The position numbers and the translations under genes were made by a program. Of a DNA stretch of 64,000 bases, positions 43,041 through 53,050 are shown piece by piece (the stretch's first letter is position 1; the number at the start of each line of letters is the position of its first letter). This stretch comes from Coriaria nepalensis (lineage: Eukaryota > Streptophyta > Magnoliopsida > Cucurbitales > Coriariaceae), in contig CP114496.1 in NCBI GenBank assembly GCA_027186245.1, positions 2,115,501 through 2,179,500 of the forward strand, given 5' to 3'. Under the pieces are notes generated by a model. It had not been told where the DNA came from, searched no databases, and worked only from the letters and a program-made list of their open reading frames with translations.

Positions 43041-43160
43041 TGGTGCGAACATACCAGCACTAATGCACCGGATCCCATCGGAACTCCGCAGATAAGTGTG
43101 CTTGGGCGAGAGTAGTACTGAGTTGGGTGACCACTCGGGAAGTCCTCGTGTTGCACCCCT
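43041..43160 (+). rRNA. 5S rRNA: 5S rRNA copy 168
   Basis: G1T, T9A, A40G, T52A. Confidence 0.9.
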
Positions 43161-43297
43161 TTTATTTTTTCGCATCTACATTCGTTGTTTTTTCATAATT
43201 TTCATAACAAATAGGTTTTTAAGATCATGAGTAGTCGTTTCGACTGCCGTGAATTCTGAAAGTCGGGTATAGCAGAACTGTAAATGTTTCACTTTAT

Positions 43298-43417
43298 GGG
43301 TGCGATCATACCAGCACTAATGCACCGGATCCCATCAGAACTCCGCAGTTAAGTGTGCTTGGGCGAGAGTAGTACTGGGTTGGGTGACCACTCGGGAAGT
43401 CCTCGTGTTGCACCCCT
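43298..43417 (+). rRNA. 5S rRNA: 5S rRNA copy 169
   Basis: A81G; T at -1; resembles copy 39 rather than the expected copy 33. Confidence 0.94.
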
Positions 43418-43554
43418 TTTATTTTTTCGCATCTACATTCGTTGTTTTTTCATAATTTTCATAACAAACATGTTTTTAAGATCATGTGTAGTCGTTTCGA
43501 CTGCCGTGAATTCTGAAAGTCGGGTATAGCAGAACTGTAAATGTTTCACTTCAC

Positions 43555-43674
43555 GGGTGCGATCATACCAGCACTAATGCACCGGATCCCATCAGAACTC
43601 CGCAGTTAAGTGTGCTTGGGCGAGAGTAGTACTGAGTTGGGTGACCACTCGGGAAGCCCTCGTGTTGCACCCTT
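43555..43674 (+). rRNA. 5S rRNA: 5S rRNA copy 170
   Basis: T103C, C119T. Confidence 0.93.
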
Positions 43675-43811
43675 TTTATTTTTTCGCATCTACGTTCGTT
43701 GTTTTTTCATAATTTTCATAACAAACAGGTTTTTAAGATCATGTGTAGTCGTTTCGACTGCCGTGAATTCTGAAAGTGGGGTATAGCAGAACTGTCAATG
43801 TTTCACTTCAC

Positions 43812-43931
43812 GGGTGCGATCATACCAGCACTAATGCACCGGATCCCATCAGAACTCTGCAGGTAAGTGTGCTTGGGCGAGAGTAGTACTGAGTTGGGTG
43901 ACCACTCGGGAAGTCCTCGTGTTGCACCGCT
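43812..43931 (+). rRNA. 5S rRNA: 5S rRNA copy 171
   Basis: C47T, T52G, C118G. Confidence 0.92.
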
Positions 43932-44068
43932 TTTATTTTTTCGCATCTATATTCGTTGTTTTTTCATAATTTTCATAACAAACAGGTTTTTAAGATCATG
44001 TGTAGTCATTTGGACTGCCGTGAATTCTGAAAGTCGGGTATAGCAGAACTGTAAATGTTTCACTACAC

Positions 44069-44188
44069 GGGTGCGATCATACCAGCACTAATGCACCGGA
44101 TCCCATCAGAACTCTGCAGTCAAGTGGGCTTGGGCGAGAGTAGTACTGAGTTGGGTGACCACTCGGGAAGTCCTCGTGTTGCACCCCC
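44069..44188 (+). rRNA. 5S rRNA: 5S rRNA copy 172
   Basis: C47T, T53C, T59G, T120C; C-rich terminator. Confidence 0.9.
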
Positions 44189-44324
44189 CTATTTTTTCGC
44201 ATCTACATTCGTTGTTTTTTCATAGTTTTCATAACAAAAAGGTTTTTAAGATCATGTGTAGTCGTTTCGACTGCCGTGAATTCTGAAAGTGGGGTATAGC
44301 AGAATTGTAAATGTTTCACTACAC

Positions 44325-44443
44325 GGGTGCGATCATACCAGCACTAATGCACCGGATCCCATCAGAACTCCGCAGTTAAGTGTGCTTGGGCGAGAGTAGT
44401 ACTGAGTTGGTGACCACTCGGGAAGTCCTCGTGTTGCACCCCT
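44325..44443 (+). rRNA. 5S rRNA: 5S rRNA copy 173, G85 deleted
   Basis: One G of 85-87 lost. Confidence 0.87.
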
Positions 44444-44580
44444 TTTATTTTTTCGCATCTACATTCGTTGTTTTTTCATAATTTTCATAACAAACAGGTT
44501 TTTAAGATCATGTGTAGTCGTTTCGACTGCCGTGAATTCTGAAAGTCGGGTATAGCAGAACTGTAAATGTTTCACTTCAC

Positions 44581-44700
44581 GGGTGCGATCATACCAGCAC
44601 TAATGCATCGGATCCCATTAGAACTCCACAGTGAAGTGTGCTTGGGCGAGAGTAGTACTGAGTTGGGTGACCACTCGGGAAGTCCTCGTGTTGCACCCCT
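44581..44700 (+). rRNA. 5S rRNA: 5S rRNA copy 174
   Basis: C28T, C39T, G48A, T53G; terminator TTTTCTTTTTT. Confidence 0.91.
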
Positions 44701-44837
44701 TTTCTTTTTTCGCATCTACATTCGTTGTTTTTTCATAATTTTCATAACAAACAGGTTTTTAAGATCATGTGTAGTGGTTTCGACTGCCGTGAATTCTGAA
44801 AGTCGGGTATAGCAGAATTGTAAATGTTTCACTTCAC

Positions 44838-44957
44838 GGGTGCGATCATACCAGCACTAATGCACCGGATCCCATCAGAACCCTGCAGTTAAGTGTGCTT
44901 GGGCGAGAGTAGTACTGAGTTGGGTGACCACTCGGGAAGTCCTCGTGTTGCACCGCT
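44838..44957 (+). rRNA. 5S rRNA: 5S rRNA copy 175
   Basis: T45C, C47T, C118G. Confidence 0.92.
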
Positions 44958-45094
44958 TTTATTTTTTCGCATCTATATTCGTTGTTTTTTCATAATTTTC
45001 ATAACAAACAGGTTTTTAAGATCATGTGTAGTCATTTTGACTGCCGTGAATTCTGAAAGTCGGGTATAGCAGAACTGTAAATGTTTCACTACAC

Positions 45095-45214
45095 GGGTGC
45101 GATCATACCAGCACTAATGCACCGGATCCCATCAGAACTCTGCAGTCAAGTGGGCTTGGGCGAGAGTAGTACTGAGTTGGGTGACCACTCGGGAAGTCCT
45201 CGTGTTGCACCCCC
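45095..45214 (+). rRNA. 5S rRNA: 5S rRNA copy 176
   Basis: C47T, T53C, T59G, T120C. Confidence 0.9.
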
Positions 45215-45350
45215 CTATTTTTTCGCATCTACATTCGTTGTTTTTTCATAGTTTTCATAACAAAAAGGTTTTTAAGATCATGTGTAGTCGTTTCGACTGC
45301 CGTGAATTCTGAAAGTGGGGTATAGCAGAATTGTAAATGTTTCACTACAC

Positions 45351-45469
45351 GGGTGCGATCATACCAGCACTAATGCACCGGATCCCATCAGAACTCCGCA
45401 GTTAAGTGTGCTTGGGCGAGAGTAGTACTGAGTTGGTGACCACTCGGGAAGTCCTCGTGTTGCACCCCT
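45351..45469 (+). rRNA. 5S rRNA: 5S rRNA copy 177, G85 deleted
   Basis: One G of 85-87 lost. Confidence 0.87.
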
Positions 45470-45606
45470 TTTATTTTTTCGCATCTACATTCGTTGTTTT
45501 TTCATAATTTTCATAACAAACAGGTTTTTAAGATCATGTGTAGTCGTTTCGACTGCCGTGAATTCTGAAAGTGGGGTATAGCAGAATTGTAAATGTTTCA
45601 CTACAC

Positions 45607-45725
45607 GGGTGCGATCATACCAGCACTAATGCACCGGATCCCATCAGAACTCCGCAGTTAAGTGTGCTTGGGCGAGAGTAGTACTGAGTTGGTGACCACT
45701 CGGGAAGTCCTCGTGTTGCACCCCT
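45607..45725 (+). rRNA. 5S rRNA: 5S rRNA copy 178, G85 deleted
   Basis: One G of 85-87 lost. Confidence 0.87.
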
Positions 45726-45862
45726 TTTATTTTTTCGCATCTACATTCGTTGTTTTTTCATAATTTTCATAACAAACAGGTTTTTAAGATCATGTGTAGT
45801 CGTTTCGACTGCCGTGAATTCTGAAAGTCGGGTATAGCAGAACTGTAAATGTTTCGCTTCAC

Positions 45863-45981
45863 GGGTGCGATCATACCAGCACTAATGCATCGGATCCCAT
45901 CAGAACTCCGCAGTTAAGTGTACTTGGGCGAGAGTAGACTGAGTTGGATGACCACTCGGGAAGTCCTCGTGTTGCACCCCT
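45863..45981 (+). rRNA. 5S rRNA: 5S rRNA copy 179, T76 deleted
   Basis: C28T, G60A, T76 lost, G87A. Confidence 0.85.
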
Positions 45982-46118
45982 TTTATTTTTTCGCATCTAC
46001 ATTCGTTGTTTTTTCATAATTTTCATAACAAACAGGTTTTTAAGATCATGTGTAGTCGTTTCGACTGCCGTGAATTCTGAAAGTCGGGTATAGCAGAACT
46101 GTAAATGTTTCACTTCAC

Positions 46119-46238
46119 GGGTGCGATCATATCAGCACTAATGCACCGGATCCCATCAGAACTCCGCAGTCAAGTGTGCTTGGGCGAGAGTAGTACTGAG
46201 TTGGGTGACCACTCGGGAAGTCCTCGTGTTGCACCCCT
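46119..46238 (+). rRNA. 5S rRNA: 5S rRNA copy 180
   Basis: C14T, T53C; counterpart of copy 40. Confidence 0.93.
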
Positions 46239-46375
46239 TTTATTTTTTCGCATCTACATTCGTTGTTTTTTCATAATTTTTATAACAAACAGGTTTTTAA
46301 GATCATGTGTAGTGGTTTCGACTGCCGTGAATTCTGAAAGTCGGGTATAGCAGAACTGTAAATGTTTCACTTCAC

Positions 46376-46495
46376 GGGTGCGATCATACCAGCAGTAATG
46401 CACCGGATCCCATCAGAACTCTGCAGTTAAGCGTGCTTGGGCGAGAGTAGTACTGAGTTGGGTGACCACTCGGGAAGTCCTCGTGTTGCACCCCT
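46376..46495 (+). rRNA. 5S rRNA: 5S rRNA copy 181
   Basis: C20G, C47T, T57C. Confidence 0.92.
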
Positions 46496-46632
46496 TTTAT
46501 TTTTTCGCATCTACATTCGTTGTTTTTTCATAATTTTCATAACAAACAGGTTTTTAAGATCATGTGTAGTCGTTTCGACTGCCGTGAATTCTGAAAGTCG
46601 GGTATAGCAGAACTGTAAATGTTTCACTTCTT

Positions 46633-46752
46633 GGGTGCGATCATACCAGCAATAATGCACCGGATCCTATCAGAACTCCGCAGTTAAGTGTGCTTGGGCG
46701 AGAGTAGTACTGAGTTGGGTGACCACTCGGGAAGTCCTCGTGTTGCACCCCT
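46633..46752 (+). rRNA. 5S rRNA: 5S rRNA copy 182
   Basis: C20A, C36T; T at -1. Confidence 0.93.
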
Positions 46753-46889
46753 TTTATTTTTTCGCATCTACATTCGTTGTTTTTTCATAATTTTCATAAC
46801 AAACAGGTTTTTAAGATCAAGTGTAGTCGTTTCGACTGCCGTGAATTCTGAAAGTCGGGTATAGCAGAACTGTAAATGTTTCACTTCTT

Positions 46890-47009
46890 GGGTGCGATCA
46901 TACCAGCACTAATGCACCGGATCCCATCAGAACTCCGCAGTTAAGTGTGCTTGGGCGAGAGTAGTACTGAGTTGGGTGACCACTCGGGAAGTCCTAGTGT
47001 TGCACCCAT
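46890..47009 (+). rRNA. 5S rRNA: 5S rRNA copy 183
   Basis: C107A, C119A; T at -1. Confidence 0.93.
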
Positions 47010-47146
47010 TTTATTTTTTCGCATCTACATTCGTTGTTTTTTCATAATTTTCATAACAAACAGGTTTTTAAGATCATGTGTAGTCGTTTCGACTGCCGTG
47101 AATTCTGAAAGTCGGGTATAGCAGAACTGTAAATGTTTCACTTCAC

Positions 47147-47265
47147 CGGTGCGATCATACCAGCACTAATGCACCGGATCCCATCAGAACTCCGCAGTTA
47201 AGTGTACTTGGGCGAGAGTAGACTGAGTTGGGTGACCACTCGGGAAGTCCTAGTGTTGCACCCAT
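47147..47265 (+). rRNA. 5S rRNA: 5S rRNA copy 184, T76 deleted
   Basis: G1C, G60A, T76 lost, C107A, C119A. Confidence 0.85.
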
Positions 47266-47402
47266 TTTATTTTTTCGCATCTACATTCGTTGTTTTTTCA
47301 TAATTTTCATAACAAACAGGTTTTTAAGATCATGTGTAGTCGTTTCGACTGCCGTGAATTCTGAAAGTCGGGTATAGCAGAACTGTAAATGTTTCACTTC
47401 TT

Positions 47403-47522
47403 GGGTGCGATCATACCAGCACTAATGCACCGGATCCCATCAGAACTCCGCAGTTAAGTGTGCTTGGGCGAGAGTAGTACTGAGTTGGGTGACTACTCGG
47501 GAAGTCCTCGTGTTGCACCCCT
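47403..47522 (+). rRNA. 5S rRNA: 5S rRNA copy 185
   Basis: C92T; T at -1. Confidence 0.94.
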
Positions 47523-47659
47523 TTTATTTTTTCGCATCTACATTCGTTGTTTTTTCATAATTTTTATAACAAACAGGTTTTTAAGATCATGTGTAGTGGT
47601 TTCGACTGCCGTGAATTCTGAAAGTCGGGTATAGCAGAACTGTAAATGTTTCACTTCAC

Positions 47660-47779
47660 GGGTGCGATCATACCAGCAGTAATGCACCGGATCCCATCAG
47701 AACTCCGCAGTTAAGTGTGCTTGGGCGAGAGTAGTACTGAGTTGGGTGACCACTCGGGAAGTCCTCGTGTTGCACCCCT
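47660..47779 (+). rRNA. 5S rRNA: 5S rRNA copy 186
   Basis: C20G only. Confidence 0.95.
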
Positions 47780-47916
47780 TTTATTTTTTCGCATCTACAT
47801 TCATTATTTTTTCATAATTTTCATAACAAACAGGTTTTTAAGATCATGTGTAGTCGTTTCGACTGCCGTGAATTCTGAAAGTCGGGTATAGCAGAACTGT
47901 AAATGTTTCACTTCAC

Positions 47917-48035
47917 CGGTGCGATCATACCAGCACTAATGCACCGGATCCCATCAGAACTCCGCAGTTAAGTGTACTTGGGAGAGAGTAGACTGAGTTG
48001 GGTGACCACTCGGGAAGTCCTCGTGTTGCACCCCT
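47917..48035 (+). rRNA. 5S rRNA: 5S rRNA copy 187, T76 deleted
   Basis: G1C, G60A, C67A, T76 lost. Confidence 0.85.
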
Positions 48036-48172
48036 TTTATTTTTTCGCATCTACATTCGTTGTTTTTTCATAATTTTCATAACAAACAGGTTTTTAAGAT
48101 CATGTGTAGTCGTTTCGACTGCCGTGAATTCTGAAAGTCGGGTATAGCAGAACTGTAAATGTTTCACTTCAC

Positions 48173-48291
48173 CGGTGCGATCATACCAGCACTAATGCAC
48201 CGGATCCCATCAGAACTCCGCAGTTAAGTGTACTTGGGAGAGAGTAGACTGAGTTGGGTGACCACTCGGGAAGTCCTCGTGTTGCACCCCT
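48173..48291 (+). rRNA. 5S rRNA: 5S rRNA copy 188, T76 deleted
   Basis: G1C, G60A, C67A, T76 lost. Confidence 0.85.
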
Positions 48292-48428
48292 TTTATTTTT
48301 TCGCATCTACATTCGTTGTTTTTTCATGATTTTCATAACAAACAGGTTTTTAAGATCATGTGTAGTGGTTTCGACTGCCGTGAATTCTGAAAGTCGGGTA
48401 TAGCAGAACTGTAAATGTTTCACGTCAC

Positions 48429-48548
48429 GGGTGCGATCATACCAGCAGTAATGCACCGGATCCCATCAGAACTCCGCAGTTAAGTGTGCTTGGGCGAGAG
48501 TAGTACTGAGTTGGGTGACCACTCGGGAAGTCCCCGTGTTGCACCCCT
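48429..48548 (+). rRNA. 5S rRNA: 5S rRNA copy 189
   Basis: C20G, T106C. Confidence 0.93.
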
Positions 48549-48685
48549 TTTATTTTTTCGCATCTACATTCGTTGTTTTTTCATAATTTTCATAACAAAC
48601 AGGTTTTTAAGATCATGTGTAGTCGTTTCGACTGCCGTGAATTCTGAAAGTCGGGTATAGCAGAACTGTAAATGTTTCACTTCTT

Positions 48686-48805
48686 GGGTGCGATCATACC
48701 AGCACTAATGCACCGGATCCCATCAGAACTCCGCATTTAAGTGTGCTTGGGCGAGAGTAGTACTGAGTTGGGTGACTACTCGGGAAGTCCTCGTGTTGCA
48801 CCGCT
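48686..48805 (+). rRNA. 5S rRNA: 5S rRNA copy 190
   Basis: G51T, C92T, C118G; T at -1. Confidence 0.92.
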
Positions 48806-48942
48806 TTTATTTTTTCGCATCTATATTCGTTGTTTTTTCATAATTTTCATAACAAACAGGTTTTTAAGATCATGTGTAGTCGTTTCGACTGCCGTGAATT
48901 CTGAAAGTCGGGTACAGCAGAACTGTAAATGTTTCACTTCTT

Positions 48943-49062
48943 GGGTGCGATCATACCAGCACTAATGCACCGGATCCCATCAGAACTCCGCAGTTAAGTG
49001 TGCTTGGGCGAGAGTAGTACTGAGTTGGGTGACTACTCGGGAAGTCCTCGTGTTGCACCGCT
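48943..49062 (+). rRNA. 5S rRNA: 5S rRNA copy 191
   Basis: C92T, C118G; T at -1; TATA-like element changed to TACAG. Confidence 0.92.
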
Positions 49063-49199
49063 TTTATTTTTTCGCATCTATATTCGTTGTTTTTTCATAA
49101 TTTTCATAACAAACAGGTTTTTAAGATCATGTGTAGTCATTTGGACTGCCGTGAATTCTGAAAGTCGGGTATAGCAGAACTGTAAATGTTTCACTTCTT

Positions 49200-49319
49200 G
49201 GGTGCGATCATACCAGCACTAATGCACCGGATCCCATCAGAACTCCGCAGTTAAGTGTGCTTGGGCGAGAGTAGTACTGAGTTGGGTGACCACTCGGGAA
49301 GTCCTAGTGTTGCACCCAT
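49200..49319 (+). rRNA. 5S rRNA: 5S rRNA copy 192
   Basis: C107A, C119A; T at -1. Confidence 0.93.
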
Positions 49320-49456
49320 TTTATTTTTTCGCATCTACATTCGTTGTTTTTTCATGATTTTCATAACAAACAGGTTTTTAAGATCATGTGTAGTGGTTTC
49401 GACTGCCGTGAATTCTGAAAGTCGGGTATAGCAGAACTGTAAATGTTTCACGTCAC

Positions 49457-49576
49457 GGTTGCGATCATACCAGCAGTAATGCACCGGATCCCATCAGAAC
49501 TCCGCAGTTAAGTGTGCTTGGGCGAGAGTAGTACTGAGTTGGGTGACCACTCGGGAAGTCCTCGTGTTGCACCCCT
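49457..49576 (+). rRNA. 5S rRNA: 5S rRNA copy 193
   Basis: G3T, C20G. Confidence 0.93.
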
Positions 49577-49713
49577 TTTATTTTTTCGCATCTACATTCG
49601 TTGTTTTTTCATAATTTTCATGACAAACAGGTTTTTAAGATCATGTGTAGTCGTTTCGACTGCCGTGAATTCTGAAAGTCGGGTATAGCAGAACTGTAAA
49701 TGTTTCACTTAAC

Positions 49714-49833
49714 GGGTGCGATCATACCAGCACTAATGCACCGGATCCCATCAGAACTCCGCAGTTAAGTGTGCTTGGGCGAGAGTAGTACTGAGTTGGG
49801 TGACCACTCGGGAAGTCCTCGTGTTGCACCCCT
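49714..49833 (+). rRNA. 5S rRNA: 5S rRNA copy 194, reference sequence
   Basis: Identical to the reference gene. First perfect copy from the left; flank CTTAAC. Confidence 0.97.
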
Positions 49834-49970
49834 TTTATTTTTTCGCATCTACATTCGTTATTTTTTCATAATTTTCATAACAAACAGGTTTTTAAGATCA
49901 TGTGTAGTCGTTTCGACTGCCGTGAATTCTGAAAGTCGGGTATAGCAGAACTGTAAATGTTTCACTTCAC

Positions 49971-50089
49971 CGGTGCGATCATACCAGCACTAATGCACCG
50001 GATCCCATCAGAACTCCGCAGTTAAGTGTACTTGGGAGAGAGTAGACTGAGTTGGGTGACCACTCGGGAAGTCCTCGTGTTGCACCCCT
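49971..50089 (+). rRNA. 5S rRNA: 5S rRNA copy 195, T76 deleted
   Basis: G1C, G60A, C67A, T76 lost. Confidence 0.85.
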
Positions 50090-50226
50090 TTTATTTTTTC
50101 GCATCTACATTCGTTGTTTTTTCATAATTTTCATAACAAACAGGTTTTTAAGATCATGTGTAGTCGTTTCGACTGCCGTGAATTCTGAAAGTCGGGTATA
50201 GCAGAACTGTAAATGTTTCACTTCAC

Positions 50227-50345
50227 CGGTGCGATCATACCAGCACTAATGCACCGGATCCCATCAGAACTCCGCAGTTAAGTGTACTTGGGAGAGAGTA
50301 GACTGAGTTGGGTGACCACTCGGGAAGTCCTCGTGTTGCACCCCT
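50227..50345 (+). rRNA. 5S rRNA: 5S rRNA copy 196, T76 deleted
   Basis: G1C, G60A, C67A, T76 lost. Confidence 0.85.
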
Positions 50346-50482
50346 TTTATTTTTTCGCATCTACATTCGTTGTTTTTTCATGATTTTCATAACAAACAGG
50401 TTTTTAAGATCATGTGTAGTGGTTTCGACTGCCGTGAATTCTGAAAGTCGGGTATAGCAGAACTGTAAATGTTTCACTTCAC

Positions 50483-50602
50483 GGGTGCGATCATACCAGC
50501 ACTAATGCTCCGGATCCCATCAGAACTCCGCAGTTAAGTGTGCTTGGGCGAGAGTAGTTCTGGGTTGGGTGACCACTCGGGAAGTCCTTGTGTTGCACCC
50601 CT
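50483..50602 (+). rRNA. 5S rRNA: 5S rRNA copy 197
   Basis: A27T, A77T, A81G, C107T. Confidence 0.91.
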
Positions 50603-50739
50603 TTTATTTTTTCGCATCTACATTCGTTATTTTTTCATAATTTTCATAACAAACAGGTTTTTAAGATCATGTGTAGTCGTTTCGACTGCCGTGAATTCTG
50701 AAAGTCGGGTATAGCAGAACTGTAAATGTTTCACTTCAC

Positions 50740-50858
50740 CGGTGCGATCATACCAGCACTAATGCACCGGATCCCATCAGAACTCCGCAGTTAAGTGTAC
50801 TTGGGAGAGAGTAGACTGAGTTGGGTGACCACTCGGGAAGTCCTCGTGTTGCACCCCT
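50740..50858 (+). rRNA. 5S rRNA: 5S rRNA copy 198, T76 deleted
   Basis: G1C, G60A, C67A, T76 lost. Confidence 0.85.
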
Positions 50859-50995
50859 TTTATTTTTTCGCATCTACATTCGTTGTTTTTTCATAATTTT
50901 CATAACAAACAGGTTTTTAAGATCATGTGTAGTCGTTTCGACTGCCGTGAATTCTGAAAGTCGGGTATAGCAGAACTGTAAATGTTTCACTTCAC

Positions 50996-51115
50996 GGGTG
51001 CGATCATATCAGCACTAATGCACCGGATCCCATCAGAACTCCGCAGTTAAGTGTGCTTGGGCGAGAGTAGTACTGAGTTGGGTGACCACTCGGGAAGTCC
51101 TCGTGTTGCGCCCCT
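50996..51115 (+). rRNA. 5S rRNA: 5S rRNA copy 199
   Basis: C14T, A115G. Confidence 0.93.
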
Positions 51116-51252
51116 TTTATTTTTTCGCATCTACATTCGTTGTTTTTTCATAATTTTTATAACAAACAGGTTTTTAAGATCATGTGTAGTGGTTTCGACT
51201 GCCGTGAATTCTGAAAGTCGGGTATAGCAGAACTGTAAATGTTTCACTTCAC

Positions 51253-51372
51253 GGTTGCGATCATACCAGCACTAATGCACCGGATCCCATCAGAACTCCG
51301 CAGTTAAGTGTGCTTGGGCGAGAGTAGTACTGAGTTGGGTGACCACTCGGGAAGTCCCCGTGTTGCACCCCT
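51253..51372 (+). rRNA. 5S rRNA: 5S rRNA copy 200
   Basis: G3T, T106C. Confidence 0.93.
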
Positions 51373-51509
51373 TTTATTTTTTCGCATCTACATTCGTTGT
51401 TTTTTCATAATTTTCATAAGAAACATGTTTTTAAGATCATGTGTAGTCGTTTCGACTGCCGTGAATTCTGAAAGTCGGGTATAGCAGAACTGTAAATGTT
51501 TCACTTCTT

Positions 51510-51629
51510 GGGTGTGATCATACCAGCACTAATGCACCGGATCCCATCAGAACTCCGCAGTTAAGTGTGCTTGGGCGAGAGTAGTACTGAGTTGGGTGAC
51601 CACTCGGCAAGTCCTCGTGTTGCACCCCT
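51510..51629 (+). rRNA. 5S rRNA: 5S rRNA copy 201
   Basis: C6T, G99C; T at -1. Confidence 0.92.
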
Positions 51630-51766
51630 TTTATTTTTTCGCATCTACATTCGTTGTTTTTTCATAATTTTCATAACAAACAGGTTTTGAAGATCATGTG
51701 TAGTCGTTTCGACTGCCGTGAATTCTGAAAGTCGGGTATAGCAGAACTGTAAATGTTTCACTTCAC

Positions 51767-51885
51767 GGGTGCGATCATACCAGCACTAATGCACCGGATC
51801 CCATCAGAACTCCGCAGTTAAGTGTACTTGGGCGAGAGTAGATTGAGTTGGGTGACCACTCGGGAAGTCCTCGTGTTGCACCCCT
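51767..51885 (+). rRNA. 5S rRNA: 5S rRNA copy 202, T76 deleted
   Basis: G60A, T76 lost, C78T; G1 kept. Confidence 0.86.
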
Positions 51886-52022
51886 TTTATTTTTTCGCAT
51901 CTACATTCGTTGTTTTTTCATAATTTTCATAACAAACAGGTTTTTAAGATCATGTGTAGTCGTTTCGACTGCCGTGAATTCTGAAAGTCGGGTATAGCAG
52001 AACTGTAAATGTTTCACTTCAC

Positions 52023-52142
52023 GGGTGCGATCATACCAGCACTAATGCACCGGATCCCATCAGAACTCCACAGTGAAGTGTGCTTGGGCGAGAGTAGTAT
52101 TGAGTTGGGTGACCACTCGGGAAGTCCTCGTGTTGCACCCCT
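52023..52142 (+). rRNA. 5S rRNA: 5S rRNA copy 203
   Basis: G48A, T53G, C78T. Confidence 0.92.
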
Positions 52143-52279
52143 TTTATTTTTTCGCATCTACATTCGTTATTTTTTCATAATTTTCATAACAAACAGGTTT
52201 TTAAGATCATGTGTAGTCGTTTCGACTGCCGTGAATTCTGAAAGTCGGGTATAGCAGAACTGTAAATGTTTCACTTCAC

Positions 52280-52399
52280 GGGTGCGATCATACCAGCACT
52301 AATGCACCGGATCCCATCAGAACTCCGCAGTTAAGTGTGCTTGGGCGAGAGTAGTACTGAGTTGGGTGACCACTCGGGAAGTCCTCGTGTTGCACCCCT
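52280..52399 (+). rRNA. 5S rRNA: 5S rRNA copy 204, reference sequence
   Basis: Identical to the reference gene. Confidence 0.97.
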
Positions 52400-52536
52400 T
52401 TTATTTTTTCGCATCTACATTCGTTGTTTTTTCATAATTTTCATGACAAACAGGTTTTTAAGATCATGTGTAGTCGTTTCGACTGCCGTGAATTCTGAAA
52501 GTCGGGTATAGCAGAACTGTAAATGTTTCACTTAAC

Positions 52537-52656
52537 GGGTGCGATCATACCAGCACTAATGCACCCGATCCCATCAGAACTCCGCAGTTAAGTGTGCTTG
52601 GGCGAGAGTAGTACTGAGTTGGGTGACCACTCGGGAAGTCCTCGTGTTGCACCCCT
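52537..52656 (+). rRNA. 5S rRNA: 5S rRNA copy 205
   Basis: G30C; flank CTTAAC. Confidence 0.94.
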
Positions 52657-52793
52657 TTTATTTTTTCGCATCTACATTCGTTGTTTTTTCATAATTTTCA
52701 TAACAAACAGGTTTTTAAGATCATGTGTAGTCGTTTCGACTGCCGTGAATTCTGAAAGTCGGGTATAGCAGAACTGTAAATGTTTCACTTCAC

Positions 52794-52913
52794 GGGTGCG
52801 ATCATACCAGCACTAATGCACCGGATCCCATCAGAACTCCGCAGTTAAGTGTGCTTGGGCGAGAGTAGTACTGAGTTGGGTGACCACTCGGGAAGTCCTC
52901 GTGTTGCACCCCT
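52794..52913 (+). rRNA. 5S rRNA: 5S rRNA copy 206, reference sequence
   Basis: Identical to the reference gene; spacer CGTTATTTTTTC. Confidence 0.97.
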
Positions 52914-53020
52914 TTTATTTTTTCGCATCTACATTCGTTATTTTTTCATAATTTTCATAACAAACAGGTTTTTAAGATCATGTGTAGTCGTTTCGACTGC
53001 CGTGAATTCTGAAAGTCGGG

Positions 53021-53025
53021 TATAG
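53021..53025 (+). promoter_or_regulatory. TATA-like element at -30 to -26 (reference unit)
   Basis: TATAG lies 30 to 26 bases upstream of the reference gene. Plant 5S genes are known to use a TATA-like element near -28 and C at -1 along with the internal control region; the first two are visible here. The element is nearly invariant in the window. The clear exception is TACAG before the copy at 48943. Confidence 0.65.
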
Positions 53026-53050
53026 CAGAACTGTAAATGTTTCACTTCAC

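Larger units (their letters stand above)
29741..46360 (+). repeat. Block A': rearranged second copy of block A
   Basis: Rare variant combinations of block A reappear here in the same order. Units 3532-5705 correspond to 37141-39314 (offset 33609) and units 6355-9551 to 41247-44443 (offset 34892). Offsets change by whole units between runs, as expected from unequal exchange after a large duplication. The left part also contains an 11-unit tandem duplication that carries block C units. Confidence 0.75.
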
